From Bombyx mori (Eukaryota > Arthropoda > Insecta > Lepidoptera > Bombycidae): a stretch of DNA of 64,000 nucleotides. The position numbers and the translations under genes were made by a program. The stretch covers positions 4,719,501 to 4,783,500 of the forward strand of contig NC_085127.1 in assembly GCF_030269925.1 (NCBI RefSeq), written 5' to 3'. Shown here piece by piece: positions 47,193 through 58,618 of the stretch (positions are counted from its first letter, which is position 1; each line of letters opens with the position of its first letter). Under the pieces are notes generated by a model. The model did not search any database. It was not told where the DNA came from and saw only the letters and a program-made list of their open reading frames with translations.

Positions 47193-49311
47193 ACCGTCCC
47201 ATCGTGTTGCTGGATGAGGTGGGCAAGCTGCTGGAACGCATTCTGGCAGCCCGCATCATCCAGCATCTGGTCAGGGTGGGACCCGATCTGTCGGCGGAGC
47301 AATATGGCTTCCGAGAGGGCCGCTCAACGGTAGACGCGATCCTTCGCGTGCGGGCCCTCTCGGATGAGGCCGTTTCCGGGGGTGAGGTGGCTTTGGCGGT
47401 GTCACTCGATATCGCCAATGCGTTCAACACCCTGCCCTGGTCCGTGATAGGGGGGGCGCTGGAACGACACGGAGTGCCCCCCTACCTTCGCCGGCTGGTG
47501 GGTTCCTACTTGGAAGACAGATCGGTCACGTGTACCGGACACGGTGGGATCGTGCACCGGTTCCCGGTCGTGCGCGGTGTTCCACAGGGGTCGGTGCTCG
47601 GCCCTCTTTTGTGGAATATCGGGTATGACTGGGTGCTGAGGGGTGCCCTCCTCCCGGGCCTGAGCGTAATCTGTTACGCAGACGACACGTTGGTCGTGGC
47701 CCGGGGGGGGAGTTTTGCTGAGTCTGCCCGTCTTGCTACGGCTGGGGTGGCGCATGTCGTCGGCAAAATCAGGAGATTGGGCCTCGACGTGGCGCTCAGT
47801 AAATCCGAGGCCATGTGGTTCCACAGGCCCCGGAGAGTGCCACCTGTCGATGCCCATATCGTGGTTGGAGGCGTCCGTATCGGGGTCGGGGTGCAGTTGA
47901 AGTACCTCGGCCTCATTCTAGACAGTCGTTGGACCTTCCGTGCTCACTTTCAGAATCTGGTCCCTCGTTTGTTGGGGGTGGCCGGCGCGTTAAGCCGGCT
48001 CCTTCCCAATGTTGGGGGGCCTGACCAGGTGACGCGCCGTCTCTATACAGGGGTGGTGCGATCAATGGCCCTATACGGGGCGCCCGTGTGGGGCCAGTCC
48101 CTGGCCGTGGGGGTAGCGAAGCTGCTGCAACGGCCGCAACGCACCATCGCGGTCAGGGTCATCCGTGGTTATCGCACCATCTCTTTCGAGGCGGCGTGTG
48201 TACTGGCTGGGACGCCGCCTTGGGTCCTGGAGGCGGAGGCGCTCGCTGCTGACTATCAGTGGCGGGCTGACCTTCGTGTACGGGGCGTGGCGCGTCCCAG
48301 CCCCAGTGTGGTCAGAGCGCGGAGGGCCCAATCTCGGCGGTCCGTACTGGAGTCATGGTCTAGACGGCTGGCCGATCCTTCGGCTGGTCGTAGGACCGTC
48401 GAGGCGATTCGCCCGGTTCTTGTGAACTGGGTGAATCGTGACAGAGGACGCCTCACTTTCCGGCTCACGCAGGTGTTCACTGGGCATGGTTGCTTCGGTG
48501 AGTTCCTGCACCGGATCGGAGCCGAGCCGACGGCAGAGTGCCACCATTGTGGTTGTGACTTGGACACGGCGGAGCACACGCTCGTCGCCTGCCCCGCATG
48601 GGAGGGGTGGCGCCGTGTCCTCGTCGCAAAAATAGGAAACGACTTGTCGTTGCCGAGTGTTGTGGCATCGATGCTCGGTGACGACGAGTCGTGGAAGGCG
48701 ATGCTCGACTTCTGCGAGTGCACCATCTCGCAGAAGGAGGCGGCGGGGCGCGTGAGAGACGCACAGGCCCGCCGCCGTCGAGCGGGGGCCAGGGAGGCGG
48801 ATATCGCCCAAGCCCTGGCCCTCTAAGTGTTTCGGGTCCCCTCACATGTCGGCCTGGGGACCGGCGAAGGGGGCCTAAGAAGACGACGTACAAGCTGCTC
48901 TGCACGCGTTTTATGCATGAGCATCCGGGTGATGGAAGGCCGGCTATCCTCAACCCACGCTGGTTCTGACCCAGCGGGGTATTCCGTAGGATAGACCATT
49001 CTAACCGGCGCCATCTAGGCGGGCTTCGGATAGCCTGCCGACCGAGAGGGCTGGTGGTCGTGGCGCCGACGACCGCCAGTCCGGCGTCCCGAGGGGGAGG
49101 GTGATGGGAGAGATGTGCTCCGCACTAAACGCTTCACTTTCCCCCCTTTGCCTTTTCATGAGTTTTGTCTCATGCGAGGTTTGGACGTTGGTTGTTGAGA
49201 GACAGGAGGTTTTAGTCGGTTCGACTCCGACATGCCCCGCCCTTCATCCCCAGTGAAGGGCGGAAGTCCGGCGATTTCCTCCTGACAAAAAAAAAAAAAA
49301 AAAAAAAAAAA
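47193..49311 (+). mobile_element. R1-clade LINE, 5'-truncated, inserted in the left arm
   Basis: It begins inside the reverse transcriptase (RPIVLLDEVGK), runs through the stop at 48826 and a 460-base 3'UTR to a run of about 25 A. The duplication ACCCCAAGAGCCG flanks it (47180-47192 and 49312-49324); the intact right arm shows one copy of the same sequence, proving the insertion site. Confidence 0.9.
47204..48826 (+). CDS. R1-clade reverse transcriptase, C-terminal 540 residues
   Basis: An uninterrupted frame with RT motifs in order: AEQYGFREGRSTVDAI, SLDIANAFNTLPW (motif A Asp), GVPQGSVLGPLLWN (motif B), CYADDTLVVA (YADD), then the thumb and a CCHC finger (CHHC then H and C, in CHHCGCDLDTAEHTLVAC). 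The endonuclease and ORF1 are missing because of 5' truncation; the GTG at 47204 is not a real start. It belongs to the R1 clade with TRAS, SART and R1, but sits in neither rDNA nor telomeric repeats. GC-rich, unlike the host DNA. Shadow frames in the other five frames are not genes. Confidence 0.9.
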   Translation: MLLDEVGKLLERILAARIIQHLVRVGPDLSAEQYGFREGRSTVDAILRVRALSDEAVSGGEVALAVSLDIANAFNTLPWSVIGGALERHGVPPYLRRLVGSYLEDRSVTCTGHGGIVHRFPVVRGVPQGSVLGPLLWNIGYDWVLRGALLPGLSVICYADDTLVVARGGSFAESARLATAGVAHVVGKIRRLGLDVALSKSEAMWFHRPRRVPPVDAHIVVGGVRIGVGVQLKYLGLILDSRWTFRAHFQNLVPRLLGVAGALSRLLPNVGGPDQVTRRLYTGVVRSMALYGAPVWGQSLAVGVAKLLQRPQRTIAVRVIRGYRTISFEAACVLAGTPPWVLEAEALAADYQWRADLRVRGVARPSPSVVRARRAQSRRSVLESWSRRLADPSAGRRTVEAIRPVLVNWVNRDRGRLTFRLTQVFTGHGCFGEFLHRIGAEPTAECHHCGCDLDTAEHTLVACPAWEGWRRVLVAKIGNDLSLPSVVASMLGDDESWKAMLDFCECTISQKEAAGRVRDAQARRRRAGAREADIAQALAL

Positions 49312-49516
49312 ACCCCAAGAGCCGGACAGTTTTAATGGTTCTTACATCTTGCCAGACACATTGAGAGCCCGCTGTAGGTGCGAGCGCGAGGTAGCAACTG
49401 TTCAAGCGGGTGTGAGCGAGATAGAGTGCTTAGTCTATTGTGATCTTTTACTGCACATCAGCTGTCGTTTATAGGATTTATCCGTTCTAAGCAGTGATAT
49501 CGAGGCGCTACTCGGC

Positions 49517-50296
49517 ATGGGAAGCTCTGTCATTCTGGCGGGCGACCTAAATTGTAAACACATCAGGTGGAACTCACACACCACAACCCCTAATGGCAGG
49601 CGGCTCGACGCGTTAGTCGATGATCTCGCCTTCGATATCATCGCTCCGCTAACCCCGACTCACTACCCGCTAAATATCGCGCATCGCCCGGATATACTCG
49701 ACATAGCGTTATTAAAAAACGTAACTCTGCGCTTACACTCGATCGAAGTAGTTTTAGAGTTAGATTCAGACCACCGCCCCGTCATTATGAAGCTCGGTCG
49801 CGCTCCCGATTCCGTTCCCGTCACGAGGACTGTGGTGGATTGGCACACGCTGGGCATTAGCCTGGCTGAATCTGATCCACCATCGCTCCCGTTTAGCCCG
49901 GACTCTACCCCGTCTCCTCAGGATACCGCTGAAGCCATAGACATCGTAACGTCACACATCACCTCGACATTAGATAGGTCATCGAAGCAAGTTGTGGCGA
50001 AGGACTTCCTTCACCGCTTCAAATTGCCCGACGATATTAGGGAACTCCTTAGAGCTAAGAACGCTTCGATCCGCGCCTACGATAGGTATCCTACAGTGGA
50101 AAATCGTACTCGAATGCGTGCCCTACAACGCGATGTAAAGTCTCGCATCGCCGAAGTCCGAGATGCCAGATGGTCTGATTTCTTAGAAGGACTCGCGCCC
50201 TCTCAAAGGTCTTACTACCGCTTAGCTCGTACTCTCAAATCGGATACGGTAGTAGCTATGCCCCCCCTCGTAGGCCCCTCAGGCCGACTCGACTGA
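49517..50296 (+). pseudogene. Captured LINE endonuclease fragment in the loop
   Basis: 259 codons. SSVILAGDLNCKHIRWNS and LDIALLKNV then ELDSDHRPVIMKL are the last three blocks of an apurinic-type LINE endonuclease (GDxN, SDHxP), followed by the linker before an RT; the frame ends before any RT motif. The upstream half of the endonuclease is missing (a stop lies just before). Jockey-like clade. It is bounded on both sides by the inverted arms, so it was carried by the element. Confidence 0.8.
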
Positions 50297-51802
50297 ATAA
50301 GGCGATATTGATATCGCCTTATTCATCAGTTCAATATCGACGACAATGAGGAAAATTATAAGAACGATTAAATATTTTTCTTTGACATGTAATATTTTGT
50401 TTGTACTTTATAATATTAAAAGAACCTTTTTTATTTTCTATAATATTGCTATAAACGTAATAAAATAATTTTTTTATTGGATATCTTAAAAGATCACAAT
50501 AGACTAAGCACTCTATCTCGCTCACACCCGCTTGAACAGTTGCTACCTCGCGCTCGCACCTACAGCGGGCTCTCAATGTGTCTGGCAAGATGTAAGAACC
50601 ATTAAAACTGTCCGGCTCTTGGGGTAACATATTTTTATAAGTCCCTAAGTAACATATATAAAATTTAGCTTTTATAGTATAACGAAAGTATAATTAAAAT
50701 TTATTAAAGTTTAAGGGTGTCTGGCAGGGGGTAACAACTGGAAAAAGTGTCCGGCAACGGATATCATGATTTCTAAAGATATTCTGGACTAAATATTAAA
50801 AAAAAAACCTTTATACTTTAACGAATTTAAGGTACTATTTTATATACCTTTACTGCCTGTTACCTGCCCAAGTAACCACAATCGGAACTCTATAATCGCG
50901 GGTCGTTCTTACCTGTGTTGGAGACATACACAGAGAAACTTTCAGCTTTTATAAAATAACGAAGGTCTGGCTGTCGCGGGCTCTTGGGCTATTACTGTGA
51001 CAGGAAACATTAATATTTGATCAATAAATCCTTAACGACGTTCTTCGTCTATTTATGTTTTATTTAAAAAAATTGCGAACGCGCTTGTCATTCGAGCAAT
51101 ATTTGAATTTAAGAGTTGGAAAAGAAGCGCAGTGGCGTGAATTGATGGGAATCTATGTCCAATAGGAGACGAGAGGAAATTATGAAAATTTTCACCCATA
51201 ATTGCTGGGCCGATTCCAACTCGGGCAAACATTCGTATTTGTTTTGTCTCTTTGCCTGGGTATATTCAATCGTAACGTGTTATTAGTCTCTGGATCCGAT
51301 AATACCGGAGTTTCTATAGGCCGAGTGACCCTGTGTATTGTCCTCTGTAATTTACTTATTAAGTTATTAATTAGTAGAGTACTGCAAATGCAATTGTGTT
51401 ACGGGTAGTAAGAAATGAATCAAAACAAAAATTACAGAGTGTAAGTACAATGCCTACTTATGTATTATATTAATATTTATTATTTTCATATACTTTAGTA
51501 ACTTCAAACGTGACGTTAAAATGTATATTAAGATTTTCTTTCTAACAAGGGTCTTACAGAATCCAGATTACATTACTGACAGATCTGTATAAATATTTTA
51601 GATCTGATGAGTAATCATTATAAGGGTCTACAGGGAAGACAATGTTCCTGAAAACTGTAGATACTGTACGAAGCGAAATAGCTTTTTATAATTTAAGCAT
51701 ATTGAAGGAAAATTTCAGAAAGTTGATTAACATTTTATGGGACTGCGGTCGAGAACACGGGTTCATGAGACAAACATAGTTGGGTACTAAAATACGGCAT
51801 TT

Positions 51803-52002
51803 TACTGGCGGTAGCACCTCTTATAAGTCCGCACGGGATTGTAAAATCACCCTGCCTATTTCTGCCGTGAAGCAGTAATGCGTTTCGGTTTTAAGGGTGG
51901 GGCAGCCGTCGTAATTATGCTGAGACCTTAGAACCCATATCTCAAGGTGGGTGGCGGTAAAGTTTTAGATGTCCACGGACTCCAGTAACCACTTAACACC
52001 AG
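51803..52002 (+). repeat. Bm1 SINE, tail missing
   Basis: tactggcggtagcacctctt, gaagcagtaatgcgtttcgg, gtaaccacttaacaccag. Confidence 0.88.
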
Positions 52003-52286
52003 AAATCGAAGCCAGGGTCCGTGTAGTCTGGGTCAATGACCGCTCCACCAACCAGGCGATCAATTGACTTATTTGTAACAAAACCATGTGGCTGCCATCA
52101 CGAAAATACTTTTTGTTTTTCGCTTGAAGAAAGAGCTCTCACAATTCCTGGGAAAAGAATGAAAAGTGAATTCCACGGTTTTACTTACAAACGAGATAGG
52201 CAATATTGCGATGCGTTTTATATTTTCTTAAATTAGAAACAAAACGTTCATTTTAGTAAATTATTTGTGTGGTTGTTAGCATTTTT

Positions 52287-52370
52287 ATTGCATAGTTGGG
52301 TGAACGAGCATATCGCCCACCTGGCGTTAAGTGGTTACCGCAGCTTATGGGGATCACCACGTAAATGGTA
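52287..52370 (-). repeat. Bm1 SINE fragment
   Basis: tttttattgcatagttgggt, cgcccacctggcgttaagtg; tail end only. Confidence 0.75.
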
Positions 52371-52852
52371 AATTAACTTTTGTACTAGACAATAATATCA
52401 CTATACCGCTTTCTTTTTCAATCGATTTGTGGCGGGTAGCCATCATACAACGCAAGATAATTGACAGATGCCTGAATTTCGCTTACGACATTTTCAAAAT
52501 AAAGTGCATATATACAAGTTCCGGACAACAACATTCGGACCGTCGGTCTACCGAGCAATATCACCCGTTCGGTGGAAGATCTTCCCTTTGTCGTATATTC
52601 CAACAGATTACTTTTTTATTCAGCAGATTTGATAACGATTGACGCCATATTCTCAATAGGTATTTTTCGGAATAGTCTTTTTTTCAATATGTTCAAAAAC
52701 GAAACAAAAATCAGGATATTACATAAAACGAATCTATATCTTGAGATGTTAGAGATTACGATCGATTTTTTTATCTTAGGGCGAACATTTTTTTACCGTG
52801 TAACTGTCATTAATGTGTACACACACAATACGCGTGTGAATTTAATTAATAA

Positions 52853-53432
52853 TTTAACTAATATTATAAAGAGGAATTGTTTGTTTGTTTGTATTGAATA
52901 GGCTCCGAAACTACTGAACCGATTTTTTTTTGCCCTTGTAGGCAGACGAGCATACGGCCCACCTGATGGTGAGTACCGTCGCCCATGGACTTCAGCAATG
53001 CCAGGGGCAGAGCCAAGCCGCTGCCTACCGCTTAATACTCTCCAGAAGCCTCGTTTGAAGAAGGACATGTCATAGCGCATTGAAATATTCTTTCACTGTT
53101 TGGAAGCAACACTATTTCAGAGTGACATAGGCTATAATCTTTTTTGAAAAAAATTAGGGATCCATACTAAATATCCAATAATGTAATCCAAGGTGTAAAA
53201 AAATTACCTAAAATATTCTTTACATCGCGTGCCCTGCAAAAACTATTGATGGTAGAATAAAATAATGTAGTACGACTTTGTAGAACACATTATTATTTAC
53301 AAAAAGTGTCGCGACAACATATGTCTGACTATTACAGTTATGCCGCAATAAGTGTTCTTTTATTTTAAAAAAAAGTCATATATCGTTGAAATTTTTGTTA
53401 AAGACCCGAGCGGAGCCGGAGCGGGCCGCTAG
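52853..53432 (+). mobile_element. Helitron of a second family, split by a family D retroposon
   Basis: attataaagaggaattgttt near the start and gagcggagccggagcgggcc then GCTAG/T at the end. The host copy reads ctactgaaccgatt, then the insertion, then gaaatattctttcactgttt. Confidence 0.7.
52922..53084 (-). repeat. Retroposon family D inside a Helitron
   Basis: ttttttttgcccttgtaggc, aatgccaggggcagagccaa, gaagaaggacatgtcatagc. Confidence 0.72.
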
Positions 53433-54235
53433 TAAATAATAAAACTACCCACATAGACTATTTTTAAAACTTAAACCAGTTTGCTAATTCATTTACGTTT
53501 TAAATTATATCCATACTAAATTTTATCTACTCTATGATTTTAAAATTACACTGAGTGAAAGATTTTTATTTTTTGTATTTATTTATGTTCTGTTACTACA
53601 TACTACACTTCCTCTTTATGTTACTATTACATTCGACGAGACAAAAAATCTTCTTTCGCAAAAAATATCTTTGAATTTGATTTATTAAGTTAAAAACTAA
53701 TAAACCAATGAATCTGAGATGAAAATATTCCTTGTTTCTCGTTCTGGCTAAACATTAATATAATAGTATTTATAAGGAAAATATTTATAAAGCCCAAAAC
53801 AATTTCTGAGTTAATTTAATTTACTGTGATGATGTAACTCAATATTTCTTTCATAATGTTCATACATAGAAACAAAATAGCAAGATGTCATTTAAAACGT
53901 ACTCTTGTCCATTAGCGGTCATATCACTTCATAGCTATTATCATTGTCTCTCTCATTGTTAATGCCGATGCATTTTATCTCGAAACAATTTATCTTTTGA
54001 GTTTTTAACAATTTTGTAACCGGTTTGGGTGCCTTTTTCTGCATTACGTATTATTGTGTTTTCTGTGTTGAAACATGCAAGCGAACATCATCGTGAAGGT
54101 CTGGTCACAGTCAACTTAGCTTCTTTCCTTATGAGAACATGTTAATTTATAATTTTAAATCCTGTCAAATATGGATCGATAAATAAAAGACCTAAACTTT
54201 TGTATAAAATAAACTTAAAACAAACAAAAGGAATC
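53433..54235. other. AT-rich DNA, nothing recognised
   Basis: Short chance frames only. Confidence 0.5.
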
Positions 54236-54450
54236 CGTGCGACGCGGGGGACACATCAAAGGAAAAACAAAATTGTTATATTTATTCAATTCCGCGCATT
54301 TTCAAATTTATCTATCTTTTAAACCTTCTCTGGACTTGACAAATAATTCAAGACCAAAATTAGATAAATCGGTCCAGCCGTTCTCGAGTTTTAGCGAGAC
54401 TAACGAACAGCAATTCATTTTTATGTATATGGATTATTATTATATTATAA
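54236..54450 (+). repeat. Unclassified lepidopteran repeat
   Basis: aaatcggtccagccgttctc, gttttagcgagactaacgaa, cagcaattcatttttatgta form a pattern common at repeat ends in moth genomes. The 75-codon frame at 54237 is repeat-derived. Confidence 0.5.
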
Positions 54451-54556
54451 TAAAAAATATTTAATATTGCTCATATAGCTAAATTAACTTATTTAGCTTC
54501 TAAAGTATTGGAAGTACCCAACAAGTCGTAGCGGTACTTAATGGCTAGACAAAGAC

Positions 54557-55195
54557 TTGAACTTTGTAAAGTACATAGCAGCATTACTCCCTCCTAAATA
54601 CCACCTTTCCATTAGACTAGACGGGAGGGGCGTTCGGATTGTCAATAATACCTGTACGTTTTGGAAGTTCTGGGCCTATGTAAGAAGCACTTTGTTACTT
54701 TTTGTCTCTGTACCGTATGAGGAGTTATTTGAAATAATTCCATCATCTCCGTGCTACGATCGCTACCACATAACACCGGAACAGTTAAAGTTTACCAACA
54801 CCATCTAAAGACACTGCGTTCGTCAGCAGTTCGTATCTAACGGCCTTTTTACCAGGCATCATCGAACTCTGATATATTAATCTCTGATGTATTTCATTAT
54901 ATATATATATATACGTGTATGTATATATTTATGTTATTTATGTGTGTAATTGTGTGTACATATAAAGTCTGATATATGATGTATTAGTGTTTTATTATTA
55001 TTATTGTATAGTGTTATTGTATCAATATGTAAATTGATTAGATTGTACTCCTCTATCCACTTATGTAAAGCTCTCCCTCTTTAAAAACGGTTAGCTGGTA
55101 GATAACTCAATTGTGGAGTTATGCTCGCCATTTTATAACTTTTCGCCATTATTGTATTGTATTAACTGTGTGTACAATAAAGAATAAAGAGTATT
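54557..55195 (+). repeat. Possible retroposon body and tail
   Basis: An 83-codon frame (54557-54808) of unknown identity is followed by a TA/TG-rich microsatellite (54896-54930) and a tail acaataaagaataaagag, which looks like a processed 3' end. Not identified. Confidence 0.35.
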
Positions 55196-55208
55196 CTCTC
55201 TTGCGCAG

Positions 55209-55291
55209 TATTTCCTGGATTGTTCTTCTTCAAACGTGAGTGGAAAATGACTCGACGTGGTGCCCCTGGCACTCCACGTCCGCCAATTGAG
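55209..55291 (+). other. Possible plus-strand exon
   Basis: Acceptor-like tctctcttgcgcag and donor-like GAG/gtaata bracket 83 bases open in one frame: FPGLFFFKREWKMTRRGAPG then TPRPPIE. No family recognised; the only exon-like plus-strand signal in this region. Confidence 0.25.
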
Positions 55292-55885
55292 GTAATAAAC
55301 AAAACCAATTCTATTTACACTTAAATTGTTTAACTTGTAAAATTAGTAATTAATAACAGCTAATTAATCTGATTGTAGTTCGAAATGTTATCAAAATATT
55401 TCCAAGTGTTTTTAAATAAATAAAAAAAAACTTGTATTTTATATTCACTAGAATTATTCACGTTAGAACTAGGCCATATTGCGTAATGATTTCTAACAAG
55501 AAGGATTTTCAGTGTCTTTACCTCATAGGATGTCTGCCACCTGCATTTATAATATATATTATTATCATATTATTATTATTTTCCACGTCTTCGACAGTAT
55601 ACTGCGTTGACCTTGTTTGTTTGTTATTGTTAAACTATTTAAATAGATATATAAATTATCCATCATCTATTGCTTCTAACGACAATATACCATTAAGTGT
55701 GCTTAATGTTTTATATATTTTCATGTAGAATTCCGTTAGTCTAAATACTTTTGGCTATTTTATTAATACTGCACAGAGCCAATTTAAAATGTAACAGAGT
55801 AATAATCCGAAAAATGTGATCTGATCTGATCTGATAGAACAGAAGATTAGTGATTGACAAAATTCGGATCGAACAATTACAGTTA

Positions 55886-56131
55886 TTACTGATGGTAGGA
55901 CCTCTTGTGAGTCCGCGCGGGTAGGTACCACCACCCCGCCTATTTCTGGCATGAAGCAGTAATACGTTTCGGTTTGAAGGGTGGGACAGCCGTTGTAACT
56001 ATAATGAGATCTTAGAACTTATATCTCAAGGTGTGTGTCGCATTTACGTTGTAGATGTCTATGGGTTCCAGTAACCACTGAACACCAGGTGGGCTGTGAG
56101 CTAATCCACCCATCTAAGCAAAAAAAAAAAG
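55886..56131 (+). repeat. Bm1 SINE
   Basis: Near full length, ctgatggtaggacctcttgt to catctaagc plus an A-run. Confidence 0.93.
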
Positions 56132-56151
56132 TTGGTAAGCGAAAGATATTT

Positions 56152-56205
56152 TGATGCCTGAAGTCTCAATTTTGAAACTGGAAAGGCCTCCGGGCTACCA
56201 GTAGT
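56152..56205 (+). repeat. Retroposon family C, 3' fragment
   Basis: gaaactggaaaggcctccgg then gctaccagtagtaatac; complement of the start of 16535. Confidence 0.5.
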
Positions 56206-56370
56206 AATACTTCCTTCTCAAAAAATTATATTGTATATCGTAAGTTTGGTAATATTCTAAGTCTTTGTACCTACTATTTTTTTGTTAGATTTAAGCAGAG
56301 GATTTTAATATGCATCCATAGATGTGCCTGTGTGTTTGTAGGCAGTGAATTGGCCGTTCCCTTAATATTA

Positions 56371-56475
56371 CAGTGTGCTTAGTGAGAGTTTTTTAACGTT
56401 CTCGATAGCGTAAAAGTTAGCTCAAATTTGTATGCAGTTAGAACAGCGCTAGCGGCATACGTAGGTAAACTTAAC
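56371..56475 (+). mobile_element. MITE family M, left end only
   Basis: cagtgtgcttagtgagagtt, ctcgatagcgtaaaagttag, gctcaaatttgtatgcagtt. Shows the uninterrupted AAATTT site used by the Spy-like element in the 41.8-kb copy. Confidence 0.75.
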
Positions 56476-56763
56476 GTATTAAAATATGTTAAGTTTTAAT
56501 TTGAAGTTACCAGGAAATTTTTAACAACATTACAAAACAGACAAGGAGAATGTAAACGCGATGAACTGATGACTCATGAAAGTCTACGAAAGAAAAATAT
56601 ATTTGCATTCAAGTAATTTTACTGTTATATTTTATGATACAGATAACTTTTCGGATCAGATTGGCTATGGTATTATTGTTTTTGTAACGAAGTTCCTTAT
56701 GGGACAATGCGGAGGGGTACCCTAACCGGGAAAAAACGTCCGTAACGTAAGATTTTTACTAGT

Positions 56764-56852
56764 AATGCACACAGTGTACGACTTAACTTTGTAATAACGT
56801 ACAAATTAGTAATGCACAGAGTGTACAACTTAACTTTGTAATAACGTACAAA
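56764..56852 (+). repeat. Tandem duplication of about 44 bases
   Basis: tagtaatgcacacagtgtac and the following 24 bases recur at once with two or three changes (agtgtacaacttaactttgt). Confidence 0.7.
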
Positions 56853-57619
56853 AAATAAGATATTTTTATTGTATATTTTTTATAAATCATTGTGAATAAA
56901 ATAAAGTTGATAACTTTATAAAGTAGTTTTTTTTTATCAATAAAAAAATCATAATAAAAAATCATGCCCGAAAAATTATTTTCTTTATACCTCGAGTAGA
57001 ACTTAAAATTAATATTTTTATAATAAGGAACTTCATTCCTATCCGGTGTCCCACGACACCACACATCTTTTTTATTTATTTATTACACTTCATATGTTTA
57101 TCTATGTATATTAGCGGACTTAATAGTAAATATTGGTAGGTGCATTGAAATTTAAATTAAACGTACAATTTTAATGGTAAATAATGTAATAATTACAAAG
57201 CGTAAATGACATTGTTCCGATGTCAGGCAAATTTTGTCTGCCCGCACTATCCTGCTTATCTGCCGATCATCGCAATAACAAATATGCAAATACATTATCT
57301 TGAGTATAATAAAAAGAATCTTTTTCAAGTTCATTGAGTGCCCATCAAATTAACTTTATCAACGCATCAACGTGCGTTACGAATGTTTTTCTCCACCACA
57401 ACCCGTGTAATGAAAAATTCGGTGGGCGAATGGAATTGACCACAAATTACATACAGTCAAGTGAATGTGACGCAGGAGGGTGTGTTTCAGCACTCAGTGG
57501 AATGGATTGTTAAATACATAGTAGGTACCGAATTTTAGCGTTCTCTTGTTTTGTACTGTCATTGTATTATTCATCTACTTACGTATTTGTAACGTACGTT
57601 TTTCAATGTACACGAATGC

Positions 57620-58000
57620 TTTTTTTATTGCTCGGATGGACGTGCTCACAGGGTTAGCGGAGCCCATAGACATCTACAACGTAAAAACCGCCACCCACCT
57701 AGAGACATAAGTTTTTTTTTTTCCTACCTATGCTGATAGCCTTGAGAGGCTATTTCAACGTAACCTTAACTAGTAGTTGAGTTCACGGGGCTCAAATCTG
57801 ACGACGTTGCTAACACGAACCCTAGCAAGACCCGTGCTTCGCAGAATCTACCAGCGGATCGGAAACGCGATCCACTGAGAAGATCCGGCGAGAAACTCAG
57901 TGGGCTGAGACATTAATTCTAACGTCTCAGTTTTTATAGTACAACGGCTGCCCCACCCTTCAAACCGAAACTTAATATACTGCTTCACGGCAGAAATCAA
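57620..58000 (-). repeat. Bm1 SINE interrupted by family B retroposon
   Basis: Bm1 blocks lie at 57620-57714 and 57908-58000. Between them is a family B copy (57715-57907) with its tail at the left. AGACAT is repeated at both joints (agacataag and agacattaa), a likely target duplication. Confidence 0.82.
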
Positions 58001-58378
58001 AAGATGCCTTACAAAATATAATGAAGTTTTTTTTGCACGTTTACGAATGATTGTTATCCACAAATATTTCGGACTTCAATACGTAGGAAGGAATAATAAA
58101 AAACCATGGGTCAATTTAGTTTTTAGGTATCAACGACAACCAAATCTCATACAGATTGCCTTCTTAAACTTTAATTACTAATTACACTGTAATTATGAAA
58201 ATTGCCTCAAGAATGCCACGGTAAGTTCTTGACTGTCTTTTGCAGCGGAAGTCCATGTTCATTTCAAATCCAAGAACTAAGTGTGTAATTAGCAGTAATA
58301 ATAGTTGTCCCACAGGTTTCTCGTTCAAATTGATAAATATACTGGTATATTTGTATATATATTATTACTATATTTGTT

Positions 58379-58618
58379 AGTGGTAGTAGGACTTCTTGTG
58401 AGTCCGCGCGGGTAGGTACCACCGCCCTGGCTATTTCTGGCGTGAAGCAGTAATACGTTTCGGTTTGAAGGGTGGGGCAGCCGTTGTAACTACACTTGAG
58501 ACCTTAGAACTGATATCTCAAGGTGGGTGGCGCATTTACGTCGTAGATGTCTATGGGCTCCAGTAACCACTTAATACCAGGTGGGCGGTGAGCTCGTCCA
58601 CTTATCTAGCAATAAAAT
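58379..58618 (+). repeat. Bm1 SINE
   Basis: gtggtagtaggacttcttgt through gaagggtggggcagccgttg to tatctagcaataaaat. Confidence 0.92.

Larger units (their letters stand above)
46819..50986. mobile_element. Large inverted-repeat (foldback-like) element
   Basis: Two arms of about 500 bases, near identical: left 46819-47192 plus 49325-49450, right 50487-50986. Arms start CAAGAGCCCGCGACAGCC. Before the R1-clade insertion the loop was about 1.04 kb and held a LINE endonuclease fragment (49517-50296). No transposase of its own and no clear target duplication. It lies in the presumed first intron of SLC12-A. Confidence 0.8.

Noticed and set aside
46780..47200. LTR of a retrovirus-like element
   Set aside because: The two arms are inverted, not direct, repeats and no gag, protease or integrase is present.
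47137..48969. Many long frames on both strands overlapping the reverse transcriptase (for example 47402-47857 and 48477-48953 minus)
   Set aside because: GC-rich coding DNA opens shadow frames; only the plus frame 47204-48826 carries RT motifs.
52036..52236. 66-codon plus frame with MTAPPTRRSIDLF
   Set aside because: No recognisable motif or splice signals; too short in AT-rich DNA to call.
54896..54930. Tandem repeat as a possible CRISPR or centromeric array
   Set aside because: Simple TA/TG microsatellite; no spacer-repeat structure anywhere in the window.
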